DNA from: a virus
IMG/VR virus record: IMGVR_UViG_3300028025_001941
Coordinates: 1-45,547 of that record
Length of the DNA stretch: 45,547 bases
Strand: one strand, 5' to 3'
Position 1 is the first letter of the stretch; the number at the start of each line of letters is the position of its first letter. Positions 18,212-27,742 of the stretch are shown here, piece after piece. The notes beneath the pieces are model-generated. The model was not told the DNA's origin. It saw nothing but the letters and a program-made list of their open reading frames with translations, and did not search any database. A program made the translations under genes and the position numbers.

Positions 18212-21200
18212 TGTCATTTTGGGATGGATTTCTTAATACATTTAAACAGCGCGAAAGCGGACGTAACTTTATAGGCGATGCTCTTGTGGGTTTAGGCAAG
18301 GCTGTCGTTGCAGCGCCAGGTGCACTTGTAAACCAACTTATTGTTGAGCCTACAGTTAAAGGTTTAGAAAATTCTGCATACAAAGCAGGATATTCTCCAG
18401 AAGAAGTAGCATCTGCTGGTATTGGAATTCAACAGTCCAAGATTGGACAGTTCGCTCAAAAAGAACAAGATAAGTTTATTACACAAAGTCTTACTGCATT
18501 TGACCCACTTCTTCGCGTTGGTGCTGTAGCAGAAGAGTACGTATTTTCGCCATTAATTGCACGTCCAATATCTACAATTAACTTACTTTCAGACCCATAT
18601 AGCCCATTATACAATGATGAAAAGTATGGCAAAGGTGTACAACTAAGCGATATTCGTGATGCTTGGAATCGAAGCGCTGATGTATCTCTTGGCCAGGCAA
18701 TTGTTAAGTCTTCTGGAATGCTCGGAGTAGCACAATCTGCAATCCTTACCGCTAATGGTATGGATATGTCTCAGGTAAATCTTTGGGATGACGAAAGTAT
18801 TCAAAAGAATTTTGTTGACGACAGTTTAGGTTCTTTCATTAGTGGAATGAACGACTTTGTTATTAAGAACATAGCGATTAATGCTGCCTTTGTAGGTGTC
18901 GGTGCAGCCGCTAAGGCTGGCTCACTTCGTGCTGGTCTTAATACAAAGTTTAAGGCTACCGATGCTGAAGCAATGCCTTTGTTTGAAAAGGATATGACCG
19001 ACCATATTGACTTTGTTAATAGTGGCGGGGCTACTGGAACTCAAACTGTAATTGGTCAAGATGTTATAGACCTTGCAGCATCTGAAAATATTGTTGATAT
19101 TATTCGTATTGTAAAAAAGCATAGTTATAACCCTGCTCTCCCAGACCTTATTAAAACAACAAAAGACCCAGCAGTTGTTAGAGACCTTTTGCTTGCAGAC
19201 AAAGGCTACGGTCCAGCGATTGAGCGTCTTGCAGCACTAAGAATGTCTGATGACCTTTGGATACTTGGTGATGCTACTGCTATAACTCGTGGCAGATACA
19301 TTACAGATGGCAAGTTGCCAGACTACACACCAGAACAGCGTGCCCGTTGGACTGCAGCATTTGATGATGCTATAGCAAAAAATCCTAAGCATCAAGAAAT
19401 TTATGATGCTTTCTTGAGACAGGAACTTGATGAGTCTACTGGACTTCTTAATACAGAAGTATTAGCGCTTGGTAAAAACTATAAGCCAATGGAACCAATC
19501 ATTGGTCGCGGTGTTGTTGGGGCTGTTCGCTCACGTGTTGGTCAGATTAAGACCGCTGCTATGGAAAGAAACTTTGTTGGCCTTGGTGGCGTAGCAGAGA
19601 CAGTTCTTGGTGGCAGTATGAAGGGTCCAGTTACAGTCTTAATGCGCCAGTTCGGCACCTATATGCCTAAAGGTATTATTACCAACTCTGGCCTACGTCC
19701 AATGAATGGCGTAGATGAATTGATGTCGGTCTTTGACGACATTCCATTATTTAGAGATGGCTCTAGAATTGTCGAAACTCACACACGTGAGATGATGACA
19801 GCGGCGGCCTACCGTCGTCAAGTTATTGACCGCTTTGTAGCAGCCAAGACCGACGGCGAACGTGCTATTGTTATTGATACAGTAAACAAAGAGATTGCTC
19901 GTACACTTGCTTTCTCACGCGGATACTACGACGTTAATAAAATTGACAATATGGTTGATGAATTAATGTCAGAAATTTACAAAGTCCACTCTGGTCTACG
20001 CAAAGAAGGATTTGCTATGGACCCACAAGGAGTGCGAGTAGTTGTTGACCCACGCACTCAGCGTCAGTTGGCAAACTCTATGCCTATGCTTCCACTAGGT
20101 GAATTTGACCGTATGATTTTGCGTCTTGCACGTTCAGAAAAAAACGTAGTAACAGGTGGTGCAACAGCAATAAAACAGGGAACTGCATCAGCAGCACGTA
20201 CATTATTTGAAGGCTCAAGCAGAATTTTCTCTATTGCTCAACTTTATCGTTTTTCATATATCCCAAAGAATTCTATATTTGAGCCTTTACTAGCAGCAAC
20301 CCTTGCAGAAGGTGTGTCATTTGCAAGGCCAATGTTTACCACCGCAATCTGGAGTACCATCAAAAAGGGTAGAAACATTATTGCCCGAAATGTAGCAAAA
20401 TCAAAAACGCTTGCTCCTGGTGCTAAAAAAGAAATTCAAGACGAAGTTAAGGCGCTCTCAGACCAGTACAATCAGGCTATCCTTAATCGTGATATGGCCT
20501 ATGCAGATTACGAAGCATTCTTTGGAGTTGGAACTGGTATCTCTCCAGCAGCAAAACGTGACTGGTCAGATGAAATTAGAATGCGTCTTAAGGATGCAGA
20601 AAATGACGTTGCTGCAATTGAAGGCAGACTTAATGTTTACGCTACCGAATATGGTCAGCCAATATCGGTTCCATCAATTTACAACTTACGTCGCAGAATT
20701 CAGTATCTTAAAGATGCAAAAGACCCACGCTTTGCTGGAGATATAGCAGCAGCGGAGATGACACTTGCCCGTGCCGTAGAAGACGTTAATACTATGACAC
20801 CTGAATTGAATACTCTTACCGCACAAATTGCCGCAGCATACGACGAAATTGGAAGAGTCATTGAAGCGCTTGGTCCAACTGGTGTGCGCCAAGCAGACCT
20901 ATTCGAGGTATCTGAAGCACGTTACTTAAAAGAGCCTTTCCTTGCAAAAACACAGACTGTGCAATTATCAAATGGTCAAACATTAGAATTTCCTTCTATT
21001 GCAAATCGTGATAATTTTGGCGAAGGTTACCTATCTGAAATTTCTAACAATGCAACACGTACACTTGAATTCTTAGGTAACAAAGCATCAGTTGCTAGAA
21101 CAATCAGCATTAGTGCTCGCTCACCAAAGAGCATAACTAATGTTGCTGACCCAACGTACTTTGATGAACTAGCATTTGTTGTTAATACTCAGATGCGTGG

Positions 21201-23343
21201 CGATTTACTTATTGACAGAATTCTTTCTGGTCAATCTCGTGAACAGTTGCTACAGTGGACAACAACAGGTCAAGGTAAATTCTATATTCGTCAGATGGGT
21301 AAGACTCAAGACGAAGCAATTAGAATGGTTGATGAGCAGATTATATTTGTTCAGAAGTACCTGCCTACTTATGAGGCACGTCAAATGGCTCTTAAGGGTG
21401 AGGTTACTCCATCAGCACTACGACGTGAATTGTCAGAGAATCTAGACCAGATGTCTCCTATCCACCCACTTGATATTGAATACTCAAATGCAAGTCTTAG
21501 GGGTACTCCAGGCGCAGCCATTGATGCAGCGTTAGCAAAAACTTGGAGAACTTTGATGAAGCCAGAAAACGCTATCCGCGAAGTCTGGGGTACAACACGC
21601 CACAATGCAATTATTGCCGAAAGAGCAGAGCGTTTAATTGCTCAGGGACAAACAATTGATGTATCTACAATGAATACAATTCACCACGCTGCAGCAATTC
21701 AACTTGTTGATGAAGTGGCAAAGGTATTCTATACAATTCCACGTCAGCACCGTGCACTTTATCTTGCTCGTGGACTTGCAACATTTCCTAATGCTGCTGC
21801 TTCTGGTATCTATCGTTATAGCCGATTCGCTGTTAAGAAGACTCCACGCTTTGGTGGCTTCCTAAACAGTTACTATGGCCTCTACAACTCATTCGGTGTA
21901 GACGAAAATGGTAACCCAGTTGATGACCCAATGAAGGCTAAGTTCCTTCTTGTTCCTGGAACAAAACAAATGGGACTCAACAATGGCAAGGGTGTCATTA
22001 TTAATGCACGTGCTACAAACTATGTAGCCAACTTCCCAGGTGCTTCCTGGATGGTGCCTATTGCACTTAGCGACATTTATGGAAATAAACCAAACGACGA
22101 AGATGAAATCAAAAAAATGATTGATTCTACATTTGGCAAAATTCCTGGATATTCTTATGACGAACTGTTCCCATATGGAATTGAACCTGATACGCTTAAG
22201 CAACTTGGCAATACATTTACTCCAGCCTGGGCACGTAATTTGGTTCTAGGTTTGACTGCAGATAAAGACACTACAAATAGAATGTTTGTTGATTCTTGGA
22301 TTTCAGAAAACAACCGTCAGTGGATTTTGTACGATATGGGCAAAGGTCCTCTTCCAACAGATAAATCTGTTATTGATGGGGCAAAGAGCATTTATCTACG
22401 TAAGGCACGCACCCAGTTCTTCTCGATTCTTGGTACGCCACAATACGTAGAGTCACGACCAGATTCACTTTATCGTGACTACTACTACGGACTTTTTAAT
22501 GAATATCAGTTAAAGGGTATGTCTTCAACAGAGGCAAGCAAATTAGCCGAAGAAGATTTTAACAAATATATGCAAGCAGAGACTGGCGCACAGTTCCCTA
22601 TGGACCGACTCTTTGTTGGTTCTCAGGATTCTGTTACATATATTACTCCAAGCCAAAAGGCTTACGACAGAATTTGGGATAATTTTCCTGGACTTGCAAC
22701 TAAGTTACGTCAGGTTGACCCATCTGTAATTGGCCTTATGGTTGCTGACCTACCTAAGGAATATAGCCCTCAGGTTAATAAGTTTCTTAACTCAACAACT
22801 GCTCGTTTTCCAGATGGGACAATGGTTAACAAGGCGCTCAAGACACCTCAGTTAGTTGAAGAAGAAATTGAAAAGTCACGTTACTGGGCTGCATACACTG
22901 CAGAAAAGAAACGATACAACGACGCAGCCAAGGCCGCTGGTTACCCAAGTTATCTAAGTGTTCCTGAACTTAAGGCACGCCTTAAAGACTATGCGGAAAA
23001 TACTCTTGGCAAAGGCAGTTTTGCTTGGTCACAGGAATACCAAAAGAATGCAACTAAAGGTAACCAGGCTTGGATTCAATCTCAAGGTCTTGCAACAATT
23101 GTTAAAGACCAAGAGTTTATGAGTAAGTATGGTAAGACTCAGTTCTGGCAGCACGCTAAGGCTTTTGTTAAGTATCGCAACGAATATGCAGCAGCATACA
23201 AAGATGCGCCTACTGGTACAAAGGGAATGGTTAAGGATGCTTGGGCTAACTATCTTGCTTCTAGTTATGATATGTGGGACCCAGTGCTTCAAAGAATGAT
23301 TACAAGATACTTTGAAAATGATAATATGAGGGAGAACAAATAA
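18211..23343 (+). CDS. Very large putative internal virion/ejection protein
   Basis: 1710 residues, the largest gene and about 13% of the unit genome. The N-terminus has several Gly/Ala-rich amphipathic or hydrophobic stretches (GKAVVAAPGALVNQLIV, NAAFVGVGAAAKAGSL). The middle (about 735-900) is coiled-coil-like, with EIQDEVKALSDQYNQAI and LKDAENDVAAIEGRL. The C-terminus is charged and helical. No tape-measure gene is seen elsewhere and the phage looks short-tailed, so an ejected internal core protein is the best guess. Its position before the capsid gene is unusual. No lysozyme motif was found by eye. Confidence 0.6.
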   Translation: MSFWDGFLNTFKQRESGRNFIGDALVGLGKAVVAAPGALVNQLIVEPTVKGLENSAYKAGYSPEEVASAGIGIQQSKIGQFAQKEQDKFITQSLTAFDPLLRVGAVAEEYVFSPLIARPISTINLLSDPYSPLYNDEKYGKGVQLSDIRDAWNRSADVSLGQAIVKSSGMLGVAQSAILTANGMDMSQVNLWDDESIQKNFVDDSLGSFISGMNDFVIKNIAINAAFVGVGAAAKAGSLRAGLNTKFKATDAEAMPLFEKDMTDHIDFVNSGGATGTQTVIGQDVIDLAASENIVDIIRIVKKHSYNPALPDLIKTTKDPAVVRDLLLADKGYGPAIERLAALRMSDDLWILGDATAITRGRYITDGKLPDYTPEQRARWTAAFDDAIAKNPKHQEIYDAFLRQELDESTGLLNTEVLALGKNYKPMEPIIGRGVVGAVRSRVGQIKTAAMERNFVGLGGVAETVLGGSMKGPVTVLMRQFGTYMPKGIITNSGLRPMNGVDELMSVFDDIPLFRDGSRIVETHTREMMTAAAYRRQVIDRFVAAKTDGERAIVIDTVNKEIARTLAFSRGYYDVNKIDNMVDELMSEIYKVHSGLRKEGFAMDPQGVRVVVDPRTQRQLANSMPMLPLGEFDRMILRLARSEKNVVTGGATAIKQGTASAARTLFEGSSRIFSIAQLYRFSYIPKNSIFEPLLAATLAEGVSFARPMFTTAIWSTIKKGRNIIARNVAKSKTLAPGAKKEIQDEVKALSDQYNQAILNRDMAYADYEAFFGVGTGISPAAKRDWSDEIRMRLKDAENDVAAIEGRLNVYATEYGQPISVPSIYNLRRRIQYLKDAKDPRFAGDIAAAEMTLARAVEDVNTMTPELNTLTAQIAAAYDEIGRVIEALGPTGVRQADLFEVSEARYLKEPFLAKTQTVQLSNGQTLEFPSIANRDNFGEGYLSEISNNATRTLEFLGNKASVARTISISARSPKSITNVADPTYFDELAFVVNTQMRGDLLIDRILSGQSREQLLQWTTTGQGKFYIRQMGKTQDEAIRMVDEQIIFVQKYLPTYEARQMALKGEVTPSALRRELSENLDQMSPIHPLDIEYSNASLRGTPGAAIDAALAKTWRTLMKPENAIREVWGTTRHNAIIAERAERLIAQGQTIDVSTMNTIHHAAAIQLVDEVAKVFYTIPRQHRALYLARGLATFPNAAASGIYRYSRFAVKKTPRFGGFLNSYYGLYNSFGVDENGNPVDDPMKAKFLLVPGTKQMGLNNGKGVIINARATNYVANFPGASWMVPIALSDIYGNKPNDEDEIKKMIDSTFGKIPGYSYDELFPYGIEPDTLKQLGNTFTPAWARNLVLGLTADKDTTNRMFVDSWISENNRQWILYDMGKGPLPTDKSVIDGAKSIYLRKARTQFFSILGTPQYVESRPDSLYRDYYYGLFNEYQLKGMSSTEASKLAEEDFNKYMQAETGAQFPMDRLFVGSQDSVTYITPSQKAYDRIWDNFPGLATKLRQVDPSVIGLMVADLPKEYSPQVNKFLNSTTARFPDGTMVNKALKTPQLVEEEIEKSRYWAAYTAEKKRYNDAAKAAGYPSYLSVPELKARLKDYAENTLGKGSFAWSQEYQKNATKGNQAWIQSQGLATIVKDQEFMSKYGKTQFWQHAKAFVKYRNEYAAAYKDAPTGTKGMVKDAWANYLASSYDMWDPVLQRMITRYFENDNMRENK

Positions 23344-24437
23344 TGGCTGAAAATCCACCACCACCACCAGGTGGCACTATTGTTGTTCCACCAAGAGCAG
23401 ATACAAAAGAAAAAGTTTACATTTGGATGCCAAATTCTAATGGCAATCTTGTAAAGGCTGACGCTTCTATAATCAAGAAGTCTTTTGCTAAACTTCCTTT
23501 AAACTCTCAGATTGCTCTTTCTGAATATCTTCTTGGAGTATCTAATCGTCAACCAACAGATTCTGCTCGGCAGAACCTATGGAACGACATTGTAGATGGT
23601 GCAGTAGCAGCCTTCAAGGAAGGCAAGAAGCAATCACCTTGGGACGTTCTTCAGGTAATGACCGAGAACTCACCAATGAATCTTGGTGTTACCACAAACA
23701 TTATTAAATACGATGCCGTCAATGCAAATGCTTTGCTTAATAAAATTAGCAAGTCAATTGGCTTTGATATGTCACTCCTTACGGAGGCTGATAGAGCAGA
23801 CTTTCTTGCTAAGGTAAACGCTGAGGCTGCAATGGGTAAGACAACCACTCGCAAGGCTACTACTGGTGGCTACGAGACGGTCACAACGCCATCAGCCTTT
23901 GACCCTAAATCTTTTACTGAGTCATTTCTCTGGGCCAAGGTAAATCTTGGAGATACTAAGAGTATTCCATCTGCAGCAATTAAGCAGATTTCTAACGTCT
24001 CTACACTTCTTAAGTCATACGGAATCAACAACTTAAGTGCTAAAGAAATCAATGCTCTTGGAGTAGAAGTTGCTTCTGGAACTAAAACAGTTGACGACTT
24101 AAAACTTGAATTTTCAGAGAAAGCACAGAAACTTTACCCAGCCTATGCTGACCGCTTAAAGTCAACACCTAACCTTACTATGTCAGATATTGCAGAACCT
24201 ATCATTGGAACTCTATCTAAGGTTTGGGAAATGGATGCTGGTTCATTTGAACTATCAGACCCTAACGTAACTCGATTCTTAAACCCAGATGTTACTGGCA
24301 AGGCCCCAGCCCCATCTATTACAGATGTCTACTACTACGCACTTAATCACCCTAACCGTGAAAAAACAAAAGCAGCAAACGAAGAGGCTAGAGACGCAGC
24401 AACCGCGTTTGCCCGTGCTGCTGGATTTGGACTCTAA
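23343..24437 (+). CDS. Unknown structural protein with proline-rich N-terminus
   Basis: 364 residues beginning MAENPPPPPGGTIVVPPRAD, then mostly helical, with repeated SIPSAAIKQISNVSTLLKSY-like segments. Overlaps the preceding stop (TAATG) and is followed at once by the next ATG. Co-transcription with the giant protein and the next coiled-coil protein suggests one internal-core complex. No family recognised. Confidence 0.6.
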   Translation: MAENPPPPPGGTIVVPPRADTKEKVYIWMPNSNGNLVKADASIIKKSFAKLPLNSQIALSEYLLGVSNRQPTDSARQNLWNDIVDGAVAAFKEGKKQSPWDVLQVMTENSPMNLGVTTNIIKYDAVNANALLNKISKSIGFDMSLLTEADRADFLAKVNAEAAMGKTTTRKATTGGYETVTTPSAFDPKSFTESFLWAKVNLGDTKSIPSAAIKQISNVSTLLKSYGINNLSAKEINALGVEVASGTKTVDDLKLEFSEKAQKLYPAYADRLKSTPNLTMSDIAEPIIGTLSKVWEMDAGSFELSDPNVTRFLNPDVTGKAPAPSITDVYYYALNHPNREKTKAANEEARDAATAFARAAGFGL

Positions 24438-25826
24438 ATGGCACAAACAGCAGCCCAGAAAAAAGCAGCGGAATTAGCAGCAAATAAAAAACTTCTTGCT
24501 CAGGCACAGGCTCTCCTTGAAAAACAAAAGGCTCAGTTAAAGGCTCTTGAAACACAACAAGCAGAAGCAGCAAAGATTAAAACGGACTTTGAAGCAGAAC
24601 AAAAACTTGCCAAAGAAGAAGCAGCCAAAGAAAAATTTGATGCACGCCTTGAACGTATTCGTTCAGAGCGTGTAGCAAAAGAGGCTACTACCAAGGCAAA
24701 TGCAGCCCTTGCTGCTAATCCAGCACTAGGTGCCGTAAAAGGCTCTAATATTTTTCAGATGCTTGGTGGAATTCTTTACTTTAGTGGAGTTCCATTTACG
24801 GGTAATGAAGGTGGCAAGAAGTATGTAAATGGTGTTGATACAGGCGTAGCGCCAGACTCAACAACAGGAAATGATACTGCCACAGTTAAAAATACTGACG
24901 CTGTTGTATTTGCAAATGAAACTCCTGGACTTGCGGTTGATACTTTTCGCAAGACACTTTCATTATATTTTGGAGAAACAGAATCAAAGAAGCCTTGGGT
25001 AGATTCACTTTACAAAACTGCTTCTGGTTTTTATAAGACTGGTTCTACTGCAGATGAGTCAATGAACCTAGCCTTAATGGCTGCACGCAATGACCCAAAT
25101 ATGAAACCATTTACAGATAGATTTTCAGCAATCTACAAGTTACAGGACCTAAAGGCTGGAGGCGCTTCTGTTGAAGTGCCAACAATTGCGGAGTTTGTAA
25201 AATCTCAAGAGGCAATGGGTGACGTATTTAGAAGAAGTAATCTAAATGACCTCGCCGTAGATTCTTATACTAGCGAATTACTTGGCAAGGGAATCTCTGT
25301 ATCTACTGTTGCCGAGAATATTACAAAGGTTTTTGATGTAATTGACCAGGCTCCTAAAGAGCAAAAAGATACATTCAGCCGTTATTTTCCAACCGTAGAC
25401 CGAGGCAAACTTGCTAAGGCTTTGCTTACTGGCACAAAAGGTTTTGCTGAACTTGAAAGAGAAGTCCAGGGATACCAAGTACTTGCAGCAGCAGAGACTC
25501 AAGGCATTGGTGCAAATACACTTACTGGTGGCATTACAGCAGAACAGGCATCAAACTATGCAGCAGGTGGAGCGACATACCAGTCCACAATTGCTGGCTT
25601 TGGTCAGGTAGCACAAGCCCGTCAAACAGAGCAGAAACTTGCTGAGATTTCTGGGCAGAAGTCAATGGGTGTTGCTGGTTTAGCAGAAGCCGTAGTTGGC
25701 AAGAAAGCCTCAGCGCTTAGTGAACTTGAGAAACTTACACTACAAGAAGAAGCCCGCTATAAGGCTAAGTCTGGAACTACTTCAGTCAGCCTAGCGTCAG
25801 AGCGTAGAGGCGCTGGCTTAATATAA
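24438..25826 (+). CDS. Coiled-coil virion protein, unknown
   Basis: 462 residues. The first 100 are Ala/Lys/Glu-rich heptads (LLEKQKAQLKALETQQAEAA) forming a long coiled coil. They are followed by a mixed domain (FQMLGGILYFSGVPF) and a helical C-terminal half with an alanine-rich GVAGLAEAVVGKKASAL. With the two preceding proteins it makes a trio resembling the internal or ejection proteins of short-tailed phages. Confidence 0.6.
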   Translation: MAQTAAQKKAAELAANKKLLAQAQALLEKQKAQLKALETQQAEAAKIKTDFEAEQKLAKEEAAKEKFDARLERIRSERVAKEATTKANAALAANPALGAVKGSNIFQMLGGILYFSGVPFTGNEGGKKYVNGVDTGVAPDSTTGNDTATVKNTDAVVFANETPGLAVDTFRKTLSLYFGETESKKPWVDSLYKTASGFYKTGSTADESMNLALMAARNDPNMKPFTDRFSAIYKLQDLKAGGASVEVPTIAEFVKSQEAMGDVFRRSNLNDLAVDSYTSELLGKGISVSTVAENITKVFDVIDQAPKEQKDTFSRYFPTVDRGKLAKALLTGTKGFAELEREVQGYQVLAAAETQGIGANTLTGGITAEQASNYAAGGATYQSTIAGFGQVAQARQTEQKLAEISGQKSMGVAGLAEAVVGKKASALSELEKLTLQEEARYKAKSGTTSVSLASERRGAGLI

Positions 25827-25834
25827 AAAGAATC

Positions 25835-25875
25835 CTAATGGACCTATCGGCCCCATTAGCGTATAAGACCGATAG
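25835..25875 (+). promoter_or_regulatory. Predicted H-type RNA pseudoknot upstream of the scaffold gene
   Basis: CTAATGG (25835-25841) pairs with CCATTAG (25853-25859). CTATCGG (25844-25850), inside that loop, pairs with CCGATAG (25869-25875). Two 7-bp perfect stems interleave with 2-, 2- and 9-base joins, an H-type geometry. A diverged repeat CCTAATAGGACCT follows at about 25895. It sits in the 119-base gap before the scaffold start, where it could control translation or protect the 5' end of capsid mRNA. Confidence 0.6.
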
Positions 25876-25945
25876 CAAGAGCCAGACTATTTCCCCTAAT
25901 AGGACCTGAGGCTTGCGACTACAACGAATAGAAGGGTGGGTTGCT

Positions 25946-26422
25946 ATGAGCAACAACTACTGGGACGACGAAGATGATGACCTAGATACCGAGCAGTTTG
26001 CTGGTGATGGAAGTGACTTGTTAAAGAAGTTACGAAAAGCCAAACGAGCAGACGAGAAGCGTATTAAAGAACTCACTGAGCAACTTGAGGGACTTTCCAA
26101 GGTGCAGCGTGAGAGAACCGTCAAAGAAGTCTTAGAAAAGAAGGGTGTTAATCCAAAGGCTACACGTCTTGTCCTTAAGGACTTGGATGACGTTACCGAA
26201 GATTCAGTGAATAACTGGCTCGAAGATAACGCAGACTTGTTCGGACTGACTGTAAGCGAGGAAGCAGCACCTGCTAGTAATGACGTTGACCGTGCTGCAT
26301 TACGTCAGCAAGACGTTATTACTCAGGGTGCAATAACCCCTGATAGAGCACAAGATGCATCATTAAGAATTGACGGCGCACAAAGCGCTGAAGAACTTAT
26401 TGCATTTATGCGCTCACAATGA
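25946..26422 (+). CDS. Scaffold / capsid assembly protein (by position and composition)
   Basis: 158 residues from MSNNYWDDEDDDLDTEQFAG. Highly acidic N-terminus, then a charged coiled-coil segment (RKAKRADEKRIKELTEQLEG) and a disordered C-terminal part ending in a helix (AQSAEELIAFMRSQ). These features and its place directly before the capsid gene fit a scaffold. The ATG at 25946 is preferred to an upstream in-frame TTG because GGGTGGG lies before it. Confidence 0.7.
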   Translation: MSNNYWDDEDDDLDTEQFAGDGSDLLKKLRKAKRADEKRIKELTEQLEGLSKVQRERTVKEVLEKKGVNPKATRLVLKDLDDVTEDSVNNWLEDNADLFGLTVSEEAAPASNDVDRAALRQQDVITQGAITPDRAQDASLRIDGAQSAEELIAFMRSQ

Positions 26423-26437
26423 CAATATCCGTTCATA

Positions 26438-26453
26438 GTCACTTGGAGGTGAC
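26438..26453 (+). promoter_or_regulatory. Hairpin presenting the capsid-gene ribosome-binding site
   Basis: GTCAC (26438-26442) and GTGAC (26449-26453) pair around the loop TTGGAG, which contains part of the GGAGG site of the capsid gene, six bases before the ATG at 26459. A small stem with the site partly in the loop could tune the very high expression of capsid protein. Confidence 0.4.
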
Positions 26454-26458
26454 GAAAT

Positions 26459-27403
26459 ATGGCTTATGTATCCACAGCCTCTGACAATCTCGGAGGAACC
26501 GCTGGCTCTGCTGGTCTAGTCCAGAAGGCGTATGACCGTCTTCTAGAGTTCGCTCTCCGTTCTGAACCACTAATTCGTTCAGTCGCAGATAAGCGTCCAG
26601 CACGCCAGGCAATCCCAGGTTCAACAGTAGTTCTACAGCGCTACGTTGACCTTTCAGCAGCAACAACTGCTCTTACAGAAACAACAGACCCAGATGCAGT
26701 AGCAATGTCTACACCAACATCTGTAACCATCACTCTCAATGAGTATGGTAACTCAGTGCTCGTGACACGTGCGTTGGAACTCTTCAGCCTTGCTGACGTA
26801 GACCCAGCAATCGCTAACATCATTGCGTTCAACCTTGCAGATTCAATTGACTCAGTTGCAATGACAACATTGCGCGGAGGTTCAAACGTAATCTACTCAG
26901 GTTCAACAGCAACATCAACCGCTACAATCACAGCAGCAGCAACGCTATCTTCAGCAAACATCCGTAAGGCTGTTGCGAAGTTGCGTGCTAACAAGTCCGT
27001 TGCCCGTAAGGGTTCAATGTACTGGGCTGGTATTCACCCAGAAGTTTCACACGACCTTCGTGCTGAGACTGGTGCAGGTGGATGGCGTTTGCCACACGAG
27101 TACAACGAAAGCCAGAACATTTGGGCTGGCGAAATTGGTTCATACGAGGGTGCTTACTTTGTTGAGTCACCACGTCTCTACTCTGCAACAGACGGTTCTT
27201 CATCTGCAAAGGTGTACCGCACTATTCTTTGCGGACAGCAAGCGCTTGCAGAAGCAGTTGCTGAAGAGCCACACGTAGTAATCGGTAACGTAACAGACCG
27301 TTTGATGCGCTTCCGCCCAATGGGCTGGTACGGCGTTCTCGGTTTCGCACGTTATCGTGAAGAAGCCCTGTACCGTATTGAGTCAGGTTCATCAATCGCT
27401 TAG
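26459..27403 (+). CDS. Major capsid protein
   Basis: 314 residues, MAYVSTASDNLGGTAGSAGL at the start. The central pattern, TTALTETTDPDAVAMSTPTS, then a strand ITLNEYGNSVLVTRALELF and DSIDSVAMTTLRGG, resembles the N4-gp56-type HK97-fold capsid proteins. The C-terminal domain has WAGIHPEVSHDLRAETG and WYGVLGFARYREEALYRIE. Position after the scaffold, strong GGAGGTGA site, and high-expression-like codon use (GCA, GTA, AAC) all agree. Confidence 0.82.
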   Translation: MAYVSTASDNLGGTAGSAGLVQKAYDRLLEFALRSEPLIRSVADKRPARQAIPGSTVVLQRYVDLSAATTALTETTDPDAVAMSTPTSVTITLNEYGNSVLVTRALELFSLADVDPAIANIIAFNLADSIDSVAMTTLRGGSNVIYSGSTATSTATITAAATLSSANIRKAVAKLRANKSVARKGSMYWAGIHPEVSHDLRAETGAGGWRLPHEYNESQNIWAGEIGSYEGAYFVESPRLYSATDGSSSAKVYRTILCGQQALAEAVAEEPHVVIGNVTDRLMRFRPMGWYGVLGFARYREEALYRIESGSSIA

Positions 27404-27418
27404 TTGATTGACGGGTGG

Positions 27419-27436
27419 GGCTAGGGAAACCTAGCC
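27419..27436 (+). other. GNRA-tetraloop hairpin after the capsid gene
   Basis: GGCTAGG-GAAA-CCTAGCC: seven perfect pairs capped by a GAAA tetraloop, 16 bases after the capsid stop. There is no T-run, so it is not a classical terminator. It could protect the capsid mRNA 3' end or reduce downstream expression. Confidence 0.6.
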
Positions 27437-27464
27437 TCATCAGTAAGTTCACTAAGGAGGAACA

Positions 27465-27734
27465 ATGCCAAACTATACATTTACAACACCTGTTGTAGAA
27501 GAAGGTCCTATCGGGGACCACCGTTTGTTCTACTTCTTTAAGATGAACAGAGGTATAACTATCATCAAGGCTAGTGGAACATACCGACAGGTCAGATATA
27601 TAACTGATGAAACCCTTGATGACTACACTGAAGTTTATCGTGGCGGGTATAACCACACAGTAAATGATGCAACCAAAGCGGCACTTATTGCAGCGAATGT
27701 AGGGATTACAGAAGCAAACTTTACAATACAGTAG
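27465..27734 (+). CDS. Unknown small virion-region protein
   Basis: 89 residues, MPNYTFTTPVVEEGPIGDHR then LFYFFKMNRGITIIKASGTY and RQVRYITDETLDDYTEVYRG. The beta-rich pattern suggests a small decoration or adaptor protein. AAGGAGG precedes the ATG. No family recognised by eye. Confidence 0.65.
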   Translation: MPNYTFTTPVVEEGPIGDHRLFYFFKMNRGITIIKASGTYRQVRYITDETLDDYTEVYRGGYNHTVNDATKAALIAANVGITEANFTIQ

Positions 27735-27742
27735 GGGACAAA

